Below, in pieces: positions 1 to 10,050 of a stretch of 64,000 nt of DNA; within the stretch, counting starts at the first letter, position 1, and each line of letters starts with the position of its first letter. Source of the stretch: Candidatus Sumerlaeia bacterium (GTDB lineage Bacteria > Sumerlaeota > Sumerlaeia > SLMS01 > JAHLLQ01); contig JAHCAW010000004.1 in assembly GCA_019634695.1 (NCBI GenBank), positions 1-64,000 on the forward strand. The letters are read 5' to 3'. The translations under genes were made by a program, and so were the position numbers. The notes beneath the pieces are model-generated. The model saw only the letters and a list, made by a program, of their open reading frames with translations, did not search any database and was not told the origin of the DNA.

Positions 1-427
1 CGCCCTGCGCCACCGCAACCAGATCACCACCCTGATCGACACCCGCATCCAGCGCCCCACCAACCGCGAGGTGCTTACCCCCGAGGAGAACGACCTCGTC
101 CGCCTCAGCCAGCTTGAGGGCCCTGCCGGCGCCGACGCCCGCGCCCTGCTGGCCCTCGTCGAACGCGCCCGGCGCGACCACACCAACGTCGGCATCCTCC
201 TGACCATCCGCGAGGAGTCTCATTTCTGGACCGACCGCGCCATCGCCGTCATGGACCTGACCGTCTCCGGACGCCCCACCCGCGGCACCCGCCAACGCGA
301 CCCCGTCACGCTGGCCCGCGGCGCCCGTGTCGCCCGCATGCGGCTTGTCCTTGAAGGCGACCAATGGAAACCGGTAGCTTTTAACATCGACTGGGATGAA
401 CTACGCCAATCCGGGAGCACCCCATGA
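1..427 (+). CDS. C-terminal part of an unknown protein with a kinase-associated outer domain (5' end outside window)
   Basis: The frame is open to the left edge, so this is the last ~141 codons of a longer gene; the GTG at 71 is only an internal codon. The visible part is soluble and has no membrane segment. Residues such as LL-x-RAR-x-DH, a W-x-D/T-A-IAV segment and a VSG turn line up with the last ~190 residues of the Ser/Thr kinase at 856-2751, so both carry the same domain, possibly an NTF2-like alpha+beta fold (inference). The missing N-terminus could be a second kinase, a lipoprotein or a secreted protein. The stop overlaps the next start (ATGA), so it is co-translated with the downstream lipoprotein gene. 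I do not recognise a specific function. Confidence 0.75.
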   Translation, partial: ALRHRNQITTLIDTRIQRPTNREVLTPEENDLVRLSQLEGPAGADARALLALVERARRDHTNVGILLTIREESHFWTDRAIAVMDLTVSGRPTRGTRQRDPVTLARGARVARMRLVLEGDQWKPVAFNIDWDELRQSGSTP

Positions 428-792
428 AGACACGCATCGCCCGCACCGCCCGACTCGCCGCCGTCCTTGCCGGCCTGGCGGTCCTGCCGCTGACAGGCTG
501 CATCGGCATCTACAACAACACGAACCTGTTCCAGCTCTCGCCCAACGAGGGACTCGACGAAGTTGAACTCATCAAGCGCTACGGCGCGCCCGACTACAGC
601 GGATACGTCGAGAATCGCCAAGTCTACGTCTACAAGGTCCGCAACAACCGCTACATCGTTCTGTTCGGTCTCTACGAGGGCTACGACATGGTGGTGACAT
701 GCGAGAACGGCGTCGTGCGCAACGTCTCGCGGGTCGAGCGGCCCCAGGCCTTTGCGCTCCTGAATCCCGTCCCGTGGGCGGAAACCAAGTAG
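424..792 (+). CDS. Small lipoprotein, BamE/SmpA-like
   Basis: A 122-residue protein with a short basic N-terminus, a hydrophobic stretch and a lipobox (LTGC, Cys about residue 26), so it is likely cleaved by signal peptidase II and lipid-anchored. After the Cys come a G-x-PD-Y turn near residue 58 and alternating beta segments rich in Tyr and Val. The size and the G-[AT]-P-D turn recall the BamE/SmpA fold of small outer-membrane assembly lipoproteins, but the match is weak and the role is inferred. It starts within the stop codon of the preceding gene (ATGA), and the Ser/Thr kinase gene follows after 63 bases on the same strand. An alternative is an uncharacterised lineage-specific lipoprotein. 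Confidence 0.8.
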   Translation: MKTRIARTARLAAVLAGLAVLPLTGCIGIYNNTNLFQLSPNEGLDEVELIKRYGAPDYSGYVENRQVYVYKVRNNRYIVLFGLYEGYDMVVTCENGVVRNVSRVERPQAFALLNPVPWAETK

Positions 793-855
793 GCCCCTGC
801 CGCCGCGACGACGCGCGGGCCCGCTTCGCACAATGACCGAGAACGAGCACGACCG

Positions 856-2751
856 ATGGCTGGCTCCGGCACCCCACCTCCCGAATCGGACGCGACGGTG
901 TTCGATTCTGCCGGCCTGCCCGGTCGGGTGCTCGACGGTCGCTACGAAATCCAAGGCGTTCTGGGCCATGGCGCCATGGGCACGGTCTATCGCGCGTGGC
1001 AACTGCGCCTCCGGCGCCCCGTTGCCATCAAGGTGCCCCGAACCGAACTCCTCGATCACCCCGAGTTCGCGGGCCGTTTCGAGCGCGAGGCGCTCGCCAT
1101 GGCCAAGGTCGTGCATGAAAACGTCGTCCAGATTCACGACGTCCATGTCGCCACCAATCGGTCCGAGCCCAGCTTCCTCGTCATGGAACTCGTCGAGGGC
1201 TGCACGCTCGACGAATACGTGGACCAGAACTGGGACACGCTGACCGTCGGTCGGCTGATGGAAGTCGTCGCCGGCGTGGCCGCGGGACTCGATGCCGCGC
1301 ATTCCCTTGGCATCGTCCATCGCGACGTCAAACCCGGCAACATCGTCGTCACCCAGCCCCGCGGCATCGCCAAGATCATGGACTTCGGCATCGCCCGTGC
1401 CGACATGGACGACGTCTTCGCCACACAGGACGACATCGTCGTCGGAACGCCCGCCTTCATGGCACCGGAGCAGATTCGCGGCGGCGTCATCACGCCCGCC
1501 GCCGACATCTATGCTCTCGGCATGGTCACCTATCGCCTGCTCACGGGCGAGTTGCCCTTCGAGGCGCGCAGCAAGGCCGACCTGCTCGTCGCGCACGTGC
1601 AGGACACGCCCATGCCGATTCACCAGCGGAACGCCGCCCTGCCGGTCCCCGTCTGGCAGGCGCTCGCGCCAGCGCTTGCCAAGCAGCCCGCGCTCCGACC
1701 GGCCAGCGCCTCGGCGCTTGTCGCCTCCGTCGCCCAGGCGCTCGCGCCCATTGCGCAGGTTACGCTCGCCGATCTCACCTTCGGGCACAACATCCCGGGA
1801 CAACCAAGCGCTTCGGCTCCCGGGACGGAGCCCACCGTGGCTCTCGCGAGTGCCGAGACCATCGATCTTCCGAAGCCCGAGAGCGACGCACCCGCCAGTG
1901 CCTTGGCCGCCGCCCGCAGCCGCCTCGCCACCGAAAACGAGGGCGCTCTCGTCGCGACACCGAGGCCTCCAGCCGCCGTGCCCGCGACGCTGTACCCCGC
2001 GTTGCCGACAGTGACCGCAACGCTCGTCCGCCCCCAGCCCCCCGCGCATAGCTCCCGTCGCACCGGGGCATGGATCATCGGCGGCGGCATCGTGCTCGCC
2101 TCGCTCATCCTCGCGCTCGCGATCGTTCTGCCCGGCATGTCGAAGGCACGGACCAGCGTTCAACCAACCCTTGCGCCGGAGCCCACCGCCAAACCCGACG
2201 TCCAGCTTGCGCCGCCGCCCGAGGAACCGCGCGGCCAGGTCCCCAAGAGTCTTGAGTGGCTGGCCGATCCGCGCTGGAACATCGAAGTCACTCCCTCGAC
2301 AGTCGGCCCGGAGGAAGCCGCGCGCACCCGGCAGGAGCTGCAGCTCTTCATCGATGCGCACTTCGTGCAACCGGCCAATCGTGGCGACGCCAACTTCCTT
2401 GCCGACTCGCCCGCGCAAATCGAGGCCCGGCGGCTCCTCACGATGCTCGACCGCGCACGCCAGGACCACAACGCCGTGCAGCTCGACCTGGATGTTCAAG
2501 AGACGTCGATGATCTGGGACGACCACGCCATCGCCGTCGCCTCGCTGCGCGTCTCCGGCATCCCGAAGATGGCGCCGGGCCCGACGGCACCCCGCCATGT
2601 CCTTGTCGATGCGCCGTATGCGTTGCGACTCAAGATGCTGCGCGAGCCGTCGGGATGGTCGCTGCACGACATGGCGCTCGAACTCGGCCCGAACGCTGCG
2701 CGCCCGATGCCACCCCCGCGCCGCGCCCCCGCAACGCGCCCGCGTCCCTGA
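856..2751 (+). CDS. Transmembrane Ser/Thr protein kinase (PknB type)
   Basis: A 631-residue eukaryotic-like kinase. The catalytic domain (about residues 30-290) keeps the glycine loop (GHGAMG), the ATP-binding Lys59 in VAIK, the catalytic loop HRDVKPGN (His155, Asp157), DFG (Asp176) and GTPAFMAPE in the activation segment, so it should be active. A Pro/Ala-rich linker follows, then one membrane helix at about 404-426 and an outer domain of about 200 residues. The latter resembles the protein ending at 427 rather than PASTA repeats, so the input it senses is probably not muropeptides (inference). The start is the first ATG of the frame; no strong ribosome site is visible. It converges on thrS with a 6-base gap. 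Confidence 0.93.
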   Translation: MAGSGTPPPESDATVFDSAGLPGRVLDGRYEIQGVLGHGAMGTVYRAWQLRLRRPVAIKVPRTELLDHPEFAGRFEREALAMAKVVHENVVQIHDVHVATNRSEPSFLVMELVEGCTLDEYVDQNWDTLTVGRLMEVVAGVAAGLDAAHSLGIVHRDVKPGNIVVTQPRGIAKIMDFGIARADMDDVFATQDDIVVGTPAFMAPEQIRGGVITPAADIYALGMVTYRLLTGELPFEARSKADLLVAHVQDTPMPIHQRNAALPVPVWQALAPALAKQPALRPASASALVASVAQALAPIAQVTLADLTFGHNIPGQPSASAPGTEPTVALASAETIDLPKPESDAPASALAAARSRLATENEGALVATPRPPAAVPATLYPALPTVTATLVRPQPPAHSSRRTGAWIIGGGIVLASLILALAIVLPGMSKARTSVQPTLAPEPTAKPDVQLAPPPEEPRGQVPKSLEWLADPRWNIEVTPSTVGPEEAARTRQELQLFIDAHFVQPANRGDANFLADSPAQIEARRLLTMLDRARQDHNAVQLDLDVQETSMIWDDHAIAVASLRVSGIPKMAPGPTAPRHVLVDAPYALRLKMLREPSGWSLHDMALELGPNAARPMPPPRRAPATRPRP

Positions 2752-2757
2752 CGACGA

Positions 2758-4902
2758 TCAGAACGCCAGCGCCTTCTCCGCCCCGATCCGCGTCCGGAAG
2801 GCGTCGAGCGTCATCGCGCCCTCGTCGCCCTTCTCGCGGCTGCGCACCGCCACCGACCCGGTCTCCTGCTCCTTCTCGCCCACAACGAGCATGTACGGGA
2901 TCTTCTGCAACTGCGCCTCGCGGATCTTCGCGCCCACCTTGTCGTCCCGCACATCGACCTCGCTGCGCACGCCGTCGTCCAGCAGCACCTCGTTCACGCG
3001 TCGCGCGTAGTCCACGTACTTCTCGCTGATCGACAGCACCCGCACCTGCACCGGCGCCAGCCACACCGGGAAGGCCCCGGCGAAGTGTTCGATCACGATC
3101 CCCAGGAAGCGCTCGAACGAACCGTAGATCGCCCGGTGCACCACCACCGGCATCTTCTCCGACCCGTCGGCCGCCGTGTACTTCAACTCGAAGCGCGCCG
3201 GCAGTTGGTAGTCGAGCTGGATCGTCGCCACCTGGTACTCGCGCCGCAGCGCATCGCGCACGATGAAGTCGATCTTCGGCCCGTAGAACGCGCCGTCGCC
3301 CGCGTTGATGCGGTAGTCCATGCCGTTGGCCTCGATGGCCTGCTGCAGGGCCTGCTCGGCGCGCGTCCACTGCTCCTTGCTGCCCATCGCCTTCTCGGGC
3401 CGCGTCGAGAGATACACCCGGCAGAACTCCAGCCCGAACGGCTGGTACACCCGACGCACCATCCCGATCACCCGCGCGATCTCCTCGGCGATCATCTCCT
3501 CGGAAAGGAAGATGTGCGCGTCGTCCTGACAGAACTGGCGCACGCGCGTCAGGCCCGTCAGCGCGCCCGAGTCCTCGTTGCGGTGCAGCACGCCCTGGTC
3601 GCTGATGCGCAGCGGCAACTCGCGGTAGCTGCGCCGACGATCCCGGAAGATCAGCATGTGCGACGGACAGTTCATCGGCTTGATCGCGTAGACCTCGCGC
3701 GCGTGTCCGGTCAGCAGCACGAATTCGCCCGGCTTCTTCTCGAACAGATTCCAGTACTTCGTCGACAGCGTCGGGCTCTCGGCCAGCAGCACCGACAAGC
3801 GCTCGGATGCCGAGCCGGCCTGCTCCAGCGCACCGCGCACGCGGTCCCACTCGTGCGCGGCCAACCCCGCCGCCTCCGTCGCAAGGCGCCCCGCCCAGTC
3901 GGCGATCTCCGGCGCCTCGAGCACCGACGCCTCCTGCCCCGGCACGATGAACATGTCGTCGCGATAGTGCTTCCAGTGGCCCGAGACCTCGAACAGGTCC
4001 TTCTTGAACAGCATCGGCGTGAACACCTCGAGGTAGCCCTCGCGGCGATGCAGCTCGCTGCTCATCCGGCTCAGCGTGTCGTAGACCGTGTTGCCCTTCG
4101 GCAGCCAGATCGCCTCGCCCGGCGCCCACTCGTGGTGCATGAACAGCTCGAGGTCGCGGCCCAGCTTGCGGTGGTCGCGCTTCTTCGCCTCCTCGAGCAG
4201 GTCGAGGTACTCCTTCAATTCCTTCTTGTCGCCGAAGGCGGTGCCGCGGATGCGCGTGAGCTGGTCGTTGCGCGCGTCGCCCTTCCAGTAGGCACCGGCC
4301 ACGGAGAGCAGCTTGAAGGCGCGCAGCGCCCCGGTGCTCGGCACGTGCGGCCCGCGGCAAAGGTCGATGAACTCGCCCTGCTCATACACCGAGATCGTGT
4401 CGCCCTCGGGGATGCGCGCGATCAAGTCCAGCTTGTACTTTTCGCCGCGCGACTCGAACAGGCGGGCCGCCTCGTCGCGATCGAGCACGCGCCGGCGGAT
4501 CGGAAGGTTCTCCTTCGCGATCTCGCCCATCGTCTGTTCGATGCGCGCGAAGTCCTCCGGCGATACCGGCGGCTCCGTCTTGATGTCGTACCAGAAGCCG
4601 TCCTCGGTTGGCGGACCATCCTCCAGCATCGCCTCCGGCCACAGGCGCTTGACCGCCTGCGCCATCAGGTGCGTGCACGAGTGGCGCAGCACCTCGAGGC
4701 CTTCGGGTTGGCGTGAGGTCAGGATCGCGATCCGTGCATCGCGGTCGATCACCGTGTCGAGGTCCACCGTGCGGCCGTCGACTTGCGCGGCCAGAGCCGC
4801 CTTCGCCAGTCCGGCCCCGATCGAGGCCGCCACCTCGCCCGCCGTCACCGGCCCGTCGAACTCGCGCAAGGATCCATCCGGAAGTGTCAGTTTGATGCTC
4901 AT
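2758..4902 (-). CDS. thrS: Threonyl-tRNA synthetase with a large catalytic-domain insertion
   Basis: Charges tRNA-Thr in the cytoplasm. The 714-residue product has a TGS domain (1-62), the editing domain with HxxxH (His74, His78) and the C-x3-H pair (Cys182, His186), and the class II core with KPMNCP (zinc-site Cys412), RNEDSGAL, QDDAHIF and a C-terminal anticodon-binding domain. Start was set at ATG 4902 because it begins the TGS domain directly; an upstream in-frame extension looks non-coding. Family members are usually about 640 residues. Here about 75 extra residues (around 322-398) lie between the motif 1 region and KPMNCP, in an Ala/Glu-rich, mostly helical stretch. All catalytic residues remain, so activity is expected. 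Confidence 0.97.
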   Translation of the reverse strand: MSIKLTLPDGSLREFDGPVTAGEVAASIGAGLAKAALAAQVDGRTVDLDTVIDRDARIAILTSRQPEGLEVLRHSCTHLMAQAVKRLWPEAMLEDGPPTEDGFWYDIKTEPPVSPEDFARIEQTMGEIAKENLPIRRRVLDRDEAARLFESRGEKYKLDLIARIPEGDTISVYEQGEFIDLCRGPHVPSTGALRAFKLLSVAGAYWKGDARNDQLTRIRGTAFGDKKELKEYLDLLEEAKKRDHRKLGRDLELFMHHEWAPGEAIWLPKGNTVYDTLSRMSSELHRREGYLEVFTPMLFKKDLFEVSGHWKHYRDDMFIVPGQEASVLEAPEIADWAGRLATEAAGLAAHEWDRVRGALEQAGSASERLSVLLAESPTLSTKYWNLFEKKPGEFVLLTGHAREVYAIKPMNCPSHMLIFRDRRRSYRELPLRISDQGVLHRNEDSGALTGLTRVRQFCQDDAHIFLSEEMIAEEIARVIGMVRRVYQPFGLEFCRVYLSTRPEKAMGSKEQWTRAEQALQQAIEANGMDYRINAGDGAFYGPKIDFIVRDALRREYQVATIQLDYQLPARFELKYTAADGSEKMPVVVHRAIYGSFERFLGIVIEHFAGAFPVWLAPVQVRVLSISEKYVDYARRVNEVLLDDGVRSEVDVRDDKVGAKIREAQLQKIPYMLVVGEKEQETGSVAVRSREKGDEGAMTLDAFRTRIGAEKALAF

Positions 4903-5058
4903 GGCGTGAAGTCCCTGCTCCGCTGCGCGTGACGTTCGACAAGCGGGGGGATTCATGCGCCGCGCCCCCGGTGGGGGAAAGGCGAAAGGCGGGGAGCGCC
5001 ACGGCAAAAGGATAAAGGCGGAAGGCGAACAGGGGCCTGCGCGGCCCCGGCGGCACTC

Positions 5059-5439
5059 TCAGGGGAAGTCCGAGTCGGCGCTCTTGATCGCGATCTCCAC
5101 CTTGCTGATCAGGTCGTTGTAGTCGAACGGCTTGGTCAGGTAGTAGGAGGTGCCGAGGTCGAGTGCTTGGCGCTTGACCTCCTTGTCGGAGACACCGGTC
5201 AGGAAGAGCACCGGAACGTCGGCGCCCGCGTCGGTCTGCCGCAGCTCCCGCAGCGTCTGGATGCCGTCCATCTCCGGCATCATCATGTCCAGAATCACGA
5301 GGTCCGGCCGCAGGTCGTCCACCAGCGCGATCGCGTCGATGCCGTTGCCCGCCGTGGAAACCTCGTAGTCCTCGCTCAGAGCCGTCTTCAGGATCAGCAG
5401 GACGTCCATCTCGTCATCGACGCACAGGATCTTCTTCAT
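5059..5439 (-). CDS. Single-domain response regulator (CheY-like receiver)
   Basis: A 126-residue receiver domain with no output domain. It shows the acidic pocket DDE (Asp8-Glu10), the phospho-acceptor Asp51 in the LDMMMPEMDG segment, the switch Thr in FLTG and the conserved Lys in LTKPF. ATG 5439 is chosen because the fold begins there; a TTG at 5472 would add a nonconserved tail. No histidine kinase gene is adjacent, so it is an orphan; partners must lie elsewhere or it may be used by hybrid kinases. It ends on the same strand upstream of thrS with a gap of about 156 bases. Confidence 0.93.
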   Translation of the reverse strand: MKKILCVDDEMDVLLILKTALSEDYEVSTAGNGIDAIALVDDLRPDLVILDMMMPEMDGIQTLRELRQTDAGADVPVLFLTGVSDKEVKRQALDLGTSYYLTKPFDYNDLISKVEIAIKSADSDFP

Positions 5440-6197
5440 GGGACAGGGGACCGTGGAAAGTGTATGGCGCAACGCGCGGACAATCAGACGGCTACAGGGT
5501 CTCTTAGGCTGTTCCGCCTGCCCGAAGGGTCAACGCCAAAAGCGGCACCCTCGATTTGATGGGGCGCATCTTGCGCCTGTCACGGGGCGGGAAAGGAGGG
5601 CGGGCATTCTGGCCGCCGAGGTGCTCGCGCTCCCTTCACACCAAAGTGCCAAGATGTGCCCGTTCTGATGCGTGCCTCCTGGCTTCGCTCGCGTTCAGCG
5701 GCCCATGGGGACAGGCAGGGTGCTTTGGCAAAGGCTGAATCTCCTCGAGCCCGGATATGGCGCATCCCGGACCCTACTCCGAAAGGGCCACACAAGCGCC
5801 CCACCCTTCGCCTGATCGTTGGTCCTCCCGTGTCGCCCCTTGGGAGGGCCCGCAGGTTTGCTGAGGTACGAGCCGGCCCCGCCTAACCGTTCGGAAGCCG
5901 TTGTATTTCGGCTGCGGAATGCAGGCGGTTTGTACGAATACGACGACGATCATGGGCGATTCGAGCGTCTATGAGGGAAGTTTCTGTTCGATTCCTTGAA
6001 AAGATACTGCTTTCGACTTCCATTTTGGAAGACTTGGCAAGACAACTGATGAAAAGCTTTACTGGCGCCCCCCTGCTTGGGATTGACCGCCACCCGCCTC
6101 GTGCCTCACAAACACTCCCGAGGTTGACGATGAGAGCACCCGCCGGCCAGCCGTTCACCCTCTAGTCGGACAAAGCTCTCTTCCAATATCCGCTTTC
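5440..6197. other. Long stretch without a supported gene
   Basis: About 760 bases between the response regulator and the MFS carrier leader. Short open frames on both strands have no recognisable fold, no good ribosome site and unbiased codons. It holds one copy of the 46-bp dispersed repeat (5562-5607) and a noticeably less GC-rich section at about 5890-6050 with a tight 6-bp hairpin (6017-6022 pairing with 6026-6031). It may contain the promoters of both flanking divergent genes, but no clear -35/-10 pair could be fixed. Confidence 0.6.
5562..5607 (+). repeat. 46-bp dispersed intergenic repeat, copy 1
   Basis: This segment matches 56953-56998 at 43 of 46 positions in the same orientation. 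The core includes GGCGGGAAAGGAGGGCGGGC. Both copies lie outside genes, 51 kb apart, which suggests a short intergenic repeat family rather than a chance match. Confidence 0.75.
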
Positions 6198-6239
6198 GAG
6201 CCCCGGCCGCAGGGTCGGGGCTCCTGCTCAAGGAGCCCC
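6198..6239 (+). promoter_or_regulatory. Two competing leader hairpins covering the Shine-Dalgarno site of the MFS gene
   Basis: Hairpin 1 pairs 6198-6205 with 6216-6223 (8 bp). Hairpin 2 pairs 6217-6225 with 6231-6239 (9 bp, perfect, 5-base loop). They share 6217-6223, so only one can form at a time. The 3' arm of hairpin 2 contains AGGAG (6231-6235), the likely ribosome site 8 bases before ATG 6244, so hairpin 2 would block translation and hairpin 1 would free it. Both pairings are read directly from the sequence; regulation is inference. Confidence 0.6.
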
Positions 6240-6243
6240 CCGC

Positions 6244-7524
6244 ATGAGTGCCTCCCTCACCACGTCTCGTCCCCTGATCGGCGGCCTGACGACCACCGAC
6301 TTGAATCCCGGCTGGCGCGTGGCTCTGGCCGGCACCGGTGTCAACCTCGCCCTCGGCATCCTCTACTCCTGGAGCGTCATTGCCGGCTTCCTGCGGCGCG
6401 ACCTCGGATGGTCCGCCATGCACTCGCAACTTCCCTACATGATCGCCTGCGGCGTCTTCGCGCTGCTGATGGTGCCGGGCGGTCGCTTGCAGGATCGCAT
6501 CGGCCCGCGCAAGGTGGTCGCCGCCGCCGCCGTCCTCGCCGGCCTTGGCCTGGTCGGCTCGGCCTGGTTCCCGACGGTCGTCGGTTTCGCGCTCTTCTTC
6601 GGCGGCCTGTTCGGCGCCGCGATGGGGCTCGGCTACTCGTCGACGACGCCGCCGGCCATGAAGTGGTTCGGCCCCCGTCGCCGTGGTCTGGTCACCGGCA
6701 TCGTTGTCGCCGGCTTCGGACTCGCCTCCGTCTACGCCGCGCCCATGACCAACTCGCTCATCGGCAACCTGGGCCTGTCGAAGACGCTGCTCGTGCTCGG
6801 CGTGGCCTTCTTCATCGTCATCGCCCTTCTGTCGCGCTTCATCGTCAATCCCCCGGCCGGATACGTTCCGCCCGAGGAGGAGGCCCCCGCGCGCACCGCC
6901 GCCGGCCGCCCCCGGCCCGTCGGCGAGGACCTCGAATGGCACCAGATGCTCCGCCGTCCCCAGTTCTACGCCTTGTGGGGGATGTTCTGCTTCGGGTCGC
7001 TGGCGGGCCTGATGATCATCGGCCAGCTTTCCAGCATCGCCGTCGAGCAATCCGGCCTCGCGCTCGGATTCGTCCTCGTCGCGATTCTGGCGGTCTTCAA
7101 CGCGGGCGGCCGCATTGTCGGCGGCCTGCTGTTCGACAAGCTGGGACGCACGGCGACGCTCACGCTGATCTTCGCCGTTCAAGCGGTCAACTTCCTGCTC
7201 TTCGCCCTCTACACCACGCCCGCGACGTTGCTGCTCGGCACGGTGCTGGCCGGCTCGTGCTACGGCGCCTGCCTGTCGGTCTTCCCGGCCACGACGGCCA
7301 CGCTGTTCGGCGTCCGCAACATCGGCGTCAACTACGGGTTGGTCTTCACGGCCTGGGGCGCCGGTGGCGTCTTCGGTGGCCTGACCGGTGGCCTCGTGCG
7401 CGACTGGACCGGTTCGTATCTCAACGCCTACCTGATCGCCGCCAGCCTCTGCGCCGTCGGCACACTGCTGGCCCTGTCGCTGGGTTGGCAGCGCCGTCCC
7501 GCCGTCCGGACAGCGACGGCGTGA
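6244..7524 (+). CDS. MFS transporter, oxalate/formate antiporter (OxlT) family
   Basis: A 426-residue inner-membrane carrier with about 12 hydrophobic helices and a central hydrophilic loop around residues 200-235. The first helix region (GILYSWSV), the loop G-x-LQDRIGPRK after helix 2, and the LGYSSTTPPAMKWF segment fit the OxlT-like branch of the major facilitator superfamily, whose members exchange small carboxylates. The actual substrate cannot be read from sequence. It stands alone, with a possible translational switch in its leader (6198-6239) and a hairpin with T-rich flank 124 bases downstream. The start ATG follows AGGAG at 8 bases. Confidence 0.9.
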   Translation: MSASLTTSRPLIGGLTTTDLNPGWRVALAGTGVNLALGILYSWSVIAGFLRRDLGWSAMHSQLPYMIACGVFALLMVPGGRLQDRIGPRKVVAAAAVLAGLGLVGSAWFPTVVGFALFFGGLFGAAMGLGYSSTTPPAMKWFGPRRRGLVTGIVVAGFGLASVYAAPMTNSLIGNLGLSKTLLVLGVAFFIVIALLSRFIVNPPAGYVPPEEEAPARTAAGRPRPVGEDLEWHQMLRRPQFYALWGMFCFGSLAGLMIIGQLSSIAVEQSGLALGFVLVAILAVFNAGGRIVGGLLFDKLGRTATLTLIFAVQAVNFLLFALYTTPATLLLGTVLAGSCYGACLSVFPATTATLFGVRNIGVNYGLVFTAWGAGGVFGGLTGGLVRDWTGSYLNAYLIAASLCAVGTLLALSLGWQRRPAVRTATA

Positions 7525-7647
7525 GACGTCGCCGGGCGACGATTCCGGGGCAGGTCCCCACGACCCTGCGGTGTGTCATCAGGATACAGAATCTCGCCCC
7601 CTGCCCAGCCCGGTAAGTCCGTAAGTCGTTCAATCAGAAGTATTCAC

Positions 7648-7686
7648 GGCCAGCCCTGCCCGATCCGGGGGGCTGGCCTTCTTCTT
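7648..7686 (+). terminator. Hairpin with T-rich tail between the MFS gene and dnaK
   Basis: GGCCAGCC (7648-7655) pairs perfectly with GGCTGGCC (7671-7678) and is followed by TTCTTCTT-like sequence, as in an intrinsic terminator. It could end the MFS transcript or act in the dnaK leader. No CIRCE operator was seen upstream of dnaK. Confidence 0.55.
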
Positions 7687-7749
7687 GCGCCCCCGCGGGG
7701 GAAGAACACCCGCGGAGACAACAAGACTTCGCCGGAGGAAAGACGAGCA

Positions 7750-9657
<1,908 letters not shown>

Positions 9658-9744
9658 TCCCTACCGTTCCGCGCCTTGGCCCCGGAGGAGAATATCCCCG
9701 GGGCGGCATGGAAACCACGCCGCCGGAGGAACCCCGGAAACCCC

Positions 9745-9966
9745 ATGAACAACGCCTCCCTGATCCCCGTCCCCGACGGCAAGTACCTGATGATCAACGT
9801 CATCACCCGTCGCGCCCGCGACCTCGCCCACGGCGCCCGCCCCACCATCCCCTATGGTGACGGCACCTTCGACCCCGTCGAGCTCGCCAACGAGGAACTC
9901 GCCGCCGGCAAGCTCAAAATCCGCCGCCGCAACGACATCACCGGCGAGATCGAAGAGTTCGAATAA
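9745..9966 (+). CDS. rpoZ: RNA polymerase omega subunit
   Basis: A 73-residue protein matching the omega/RPB6 pattern: a KY-x-MINVI segment, then TRRARDL, a proline loop and PVELANEELAAGKL, which corresponds to the conserved helix near the end of omega. Omega helps beta' fold and stabilises RNA polymerase. The start is ATG 9745, with GGAGGA 14-19 bases upstream; an earlier in-frame ATG at 9676 would add an Arg/Pro-rich tail unlike omega. The location just after dnaK is not the usual gmk-rpoZ or spoT context. A perfect 12-bp hairpin follows (9998-10026). The call rests on motif pattern and size. Confidence 0.85.
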   Translation: MNNASLIPVPDGKYLMINVITRRARDLAHGARPTIPYGDGTFDPVELANEELAAGKLKIRRRNDITGEIEEFE

Positions 9967-9997
9967 CCGCCGAACCCAACAACCTGTCCCACAACAC

Positions 9998-10026
9998 GAC
10001 AGGCCGCCCCACCCGGGCGGCCTGTC
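9998..10026. terminator. Bidirectional terminator-like hairpin between rpoZ and etfA
   Basis: Positions 9998-10009 pair perfectly with 10015-10026 (12 bp, 5-base loop). It sits between two convergent genes and can serve both, although T-runs are short on both strands. Confidence 0.7.
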
Positions 10027-10050
10027 TGCTTGCGGGGCGAATCTGCCTGC

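Noticed and set aside
220-2667. Minus-strand open frame of 815 codons across the kinase
   Set aside because: It is the antisense of a clear kinase; Arg/Gly/Asp-rich composition with no fold. GC-rich DNA gives such long antisense frames.
5883-6158. Minus-strand frame of 91 codons in the gene-free gap
   Set aside because: No ribosome site, no recognisable fold and AT-richer composition unlike neighbouring genes.
7525-7749. CIRCE or heat-shock operator upstream of dnaK
   Set aside because: No TTAGCACTC-N9-GAGTGCTAA-like repeat found; only a terminator-like hairpin.
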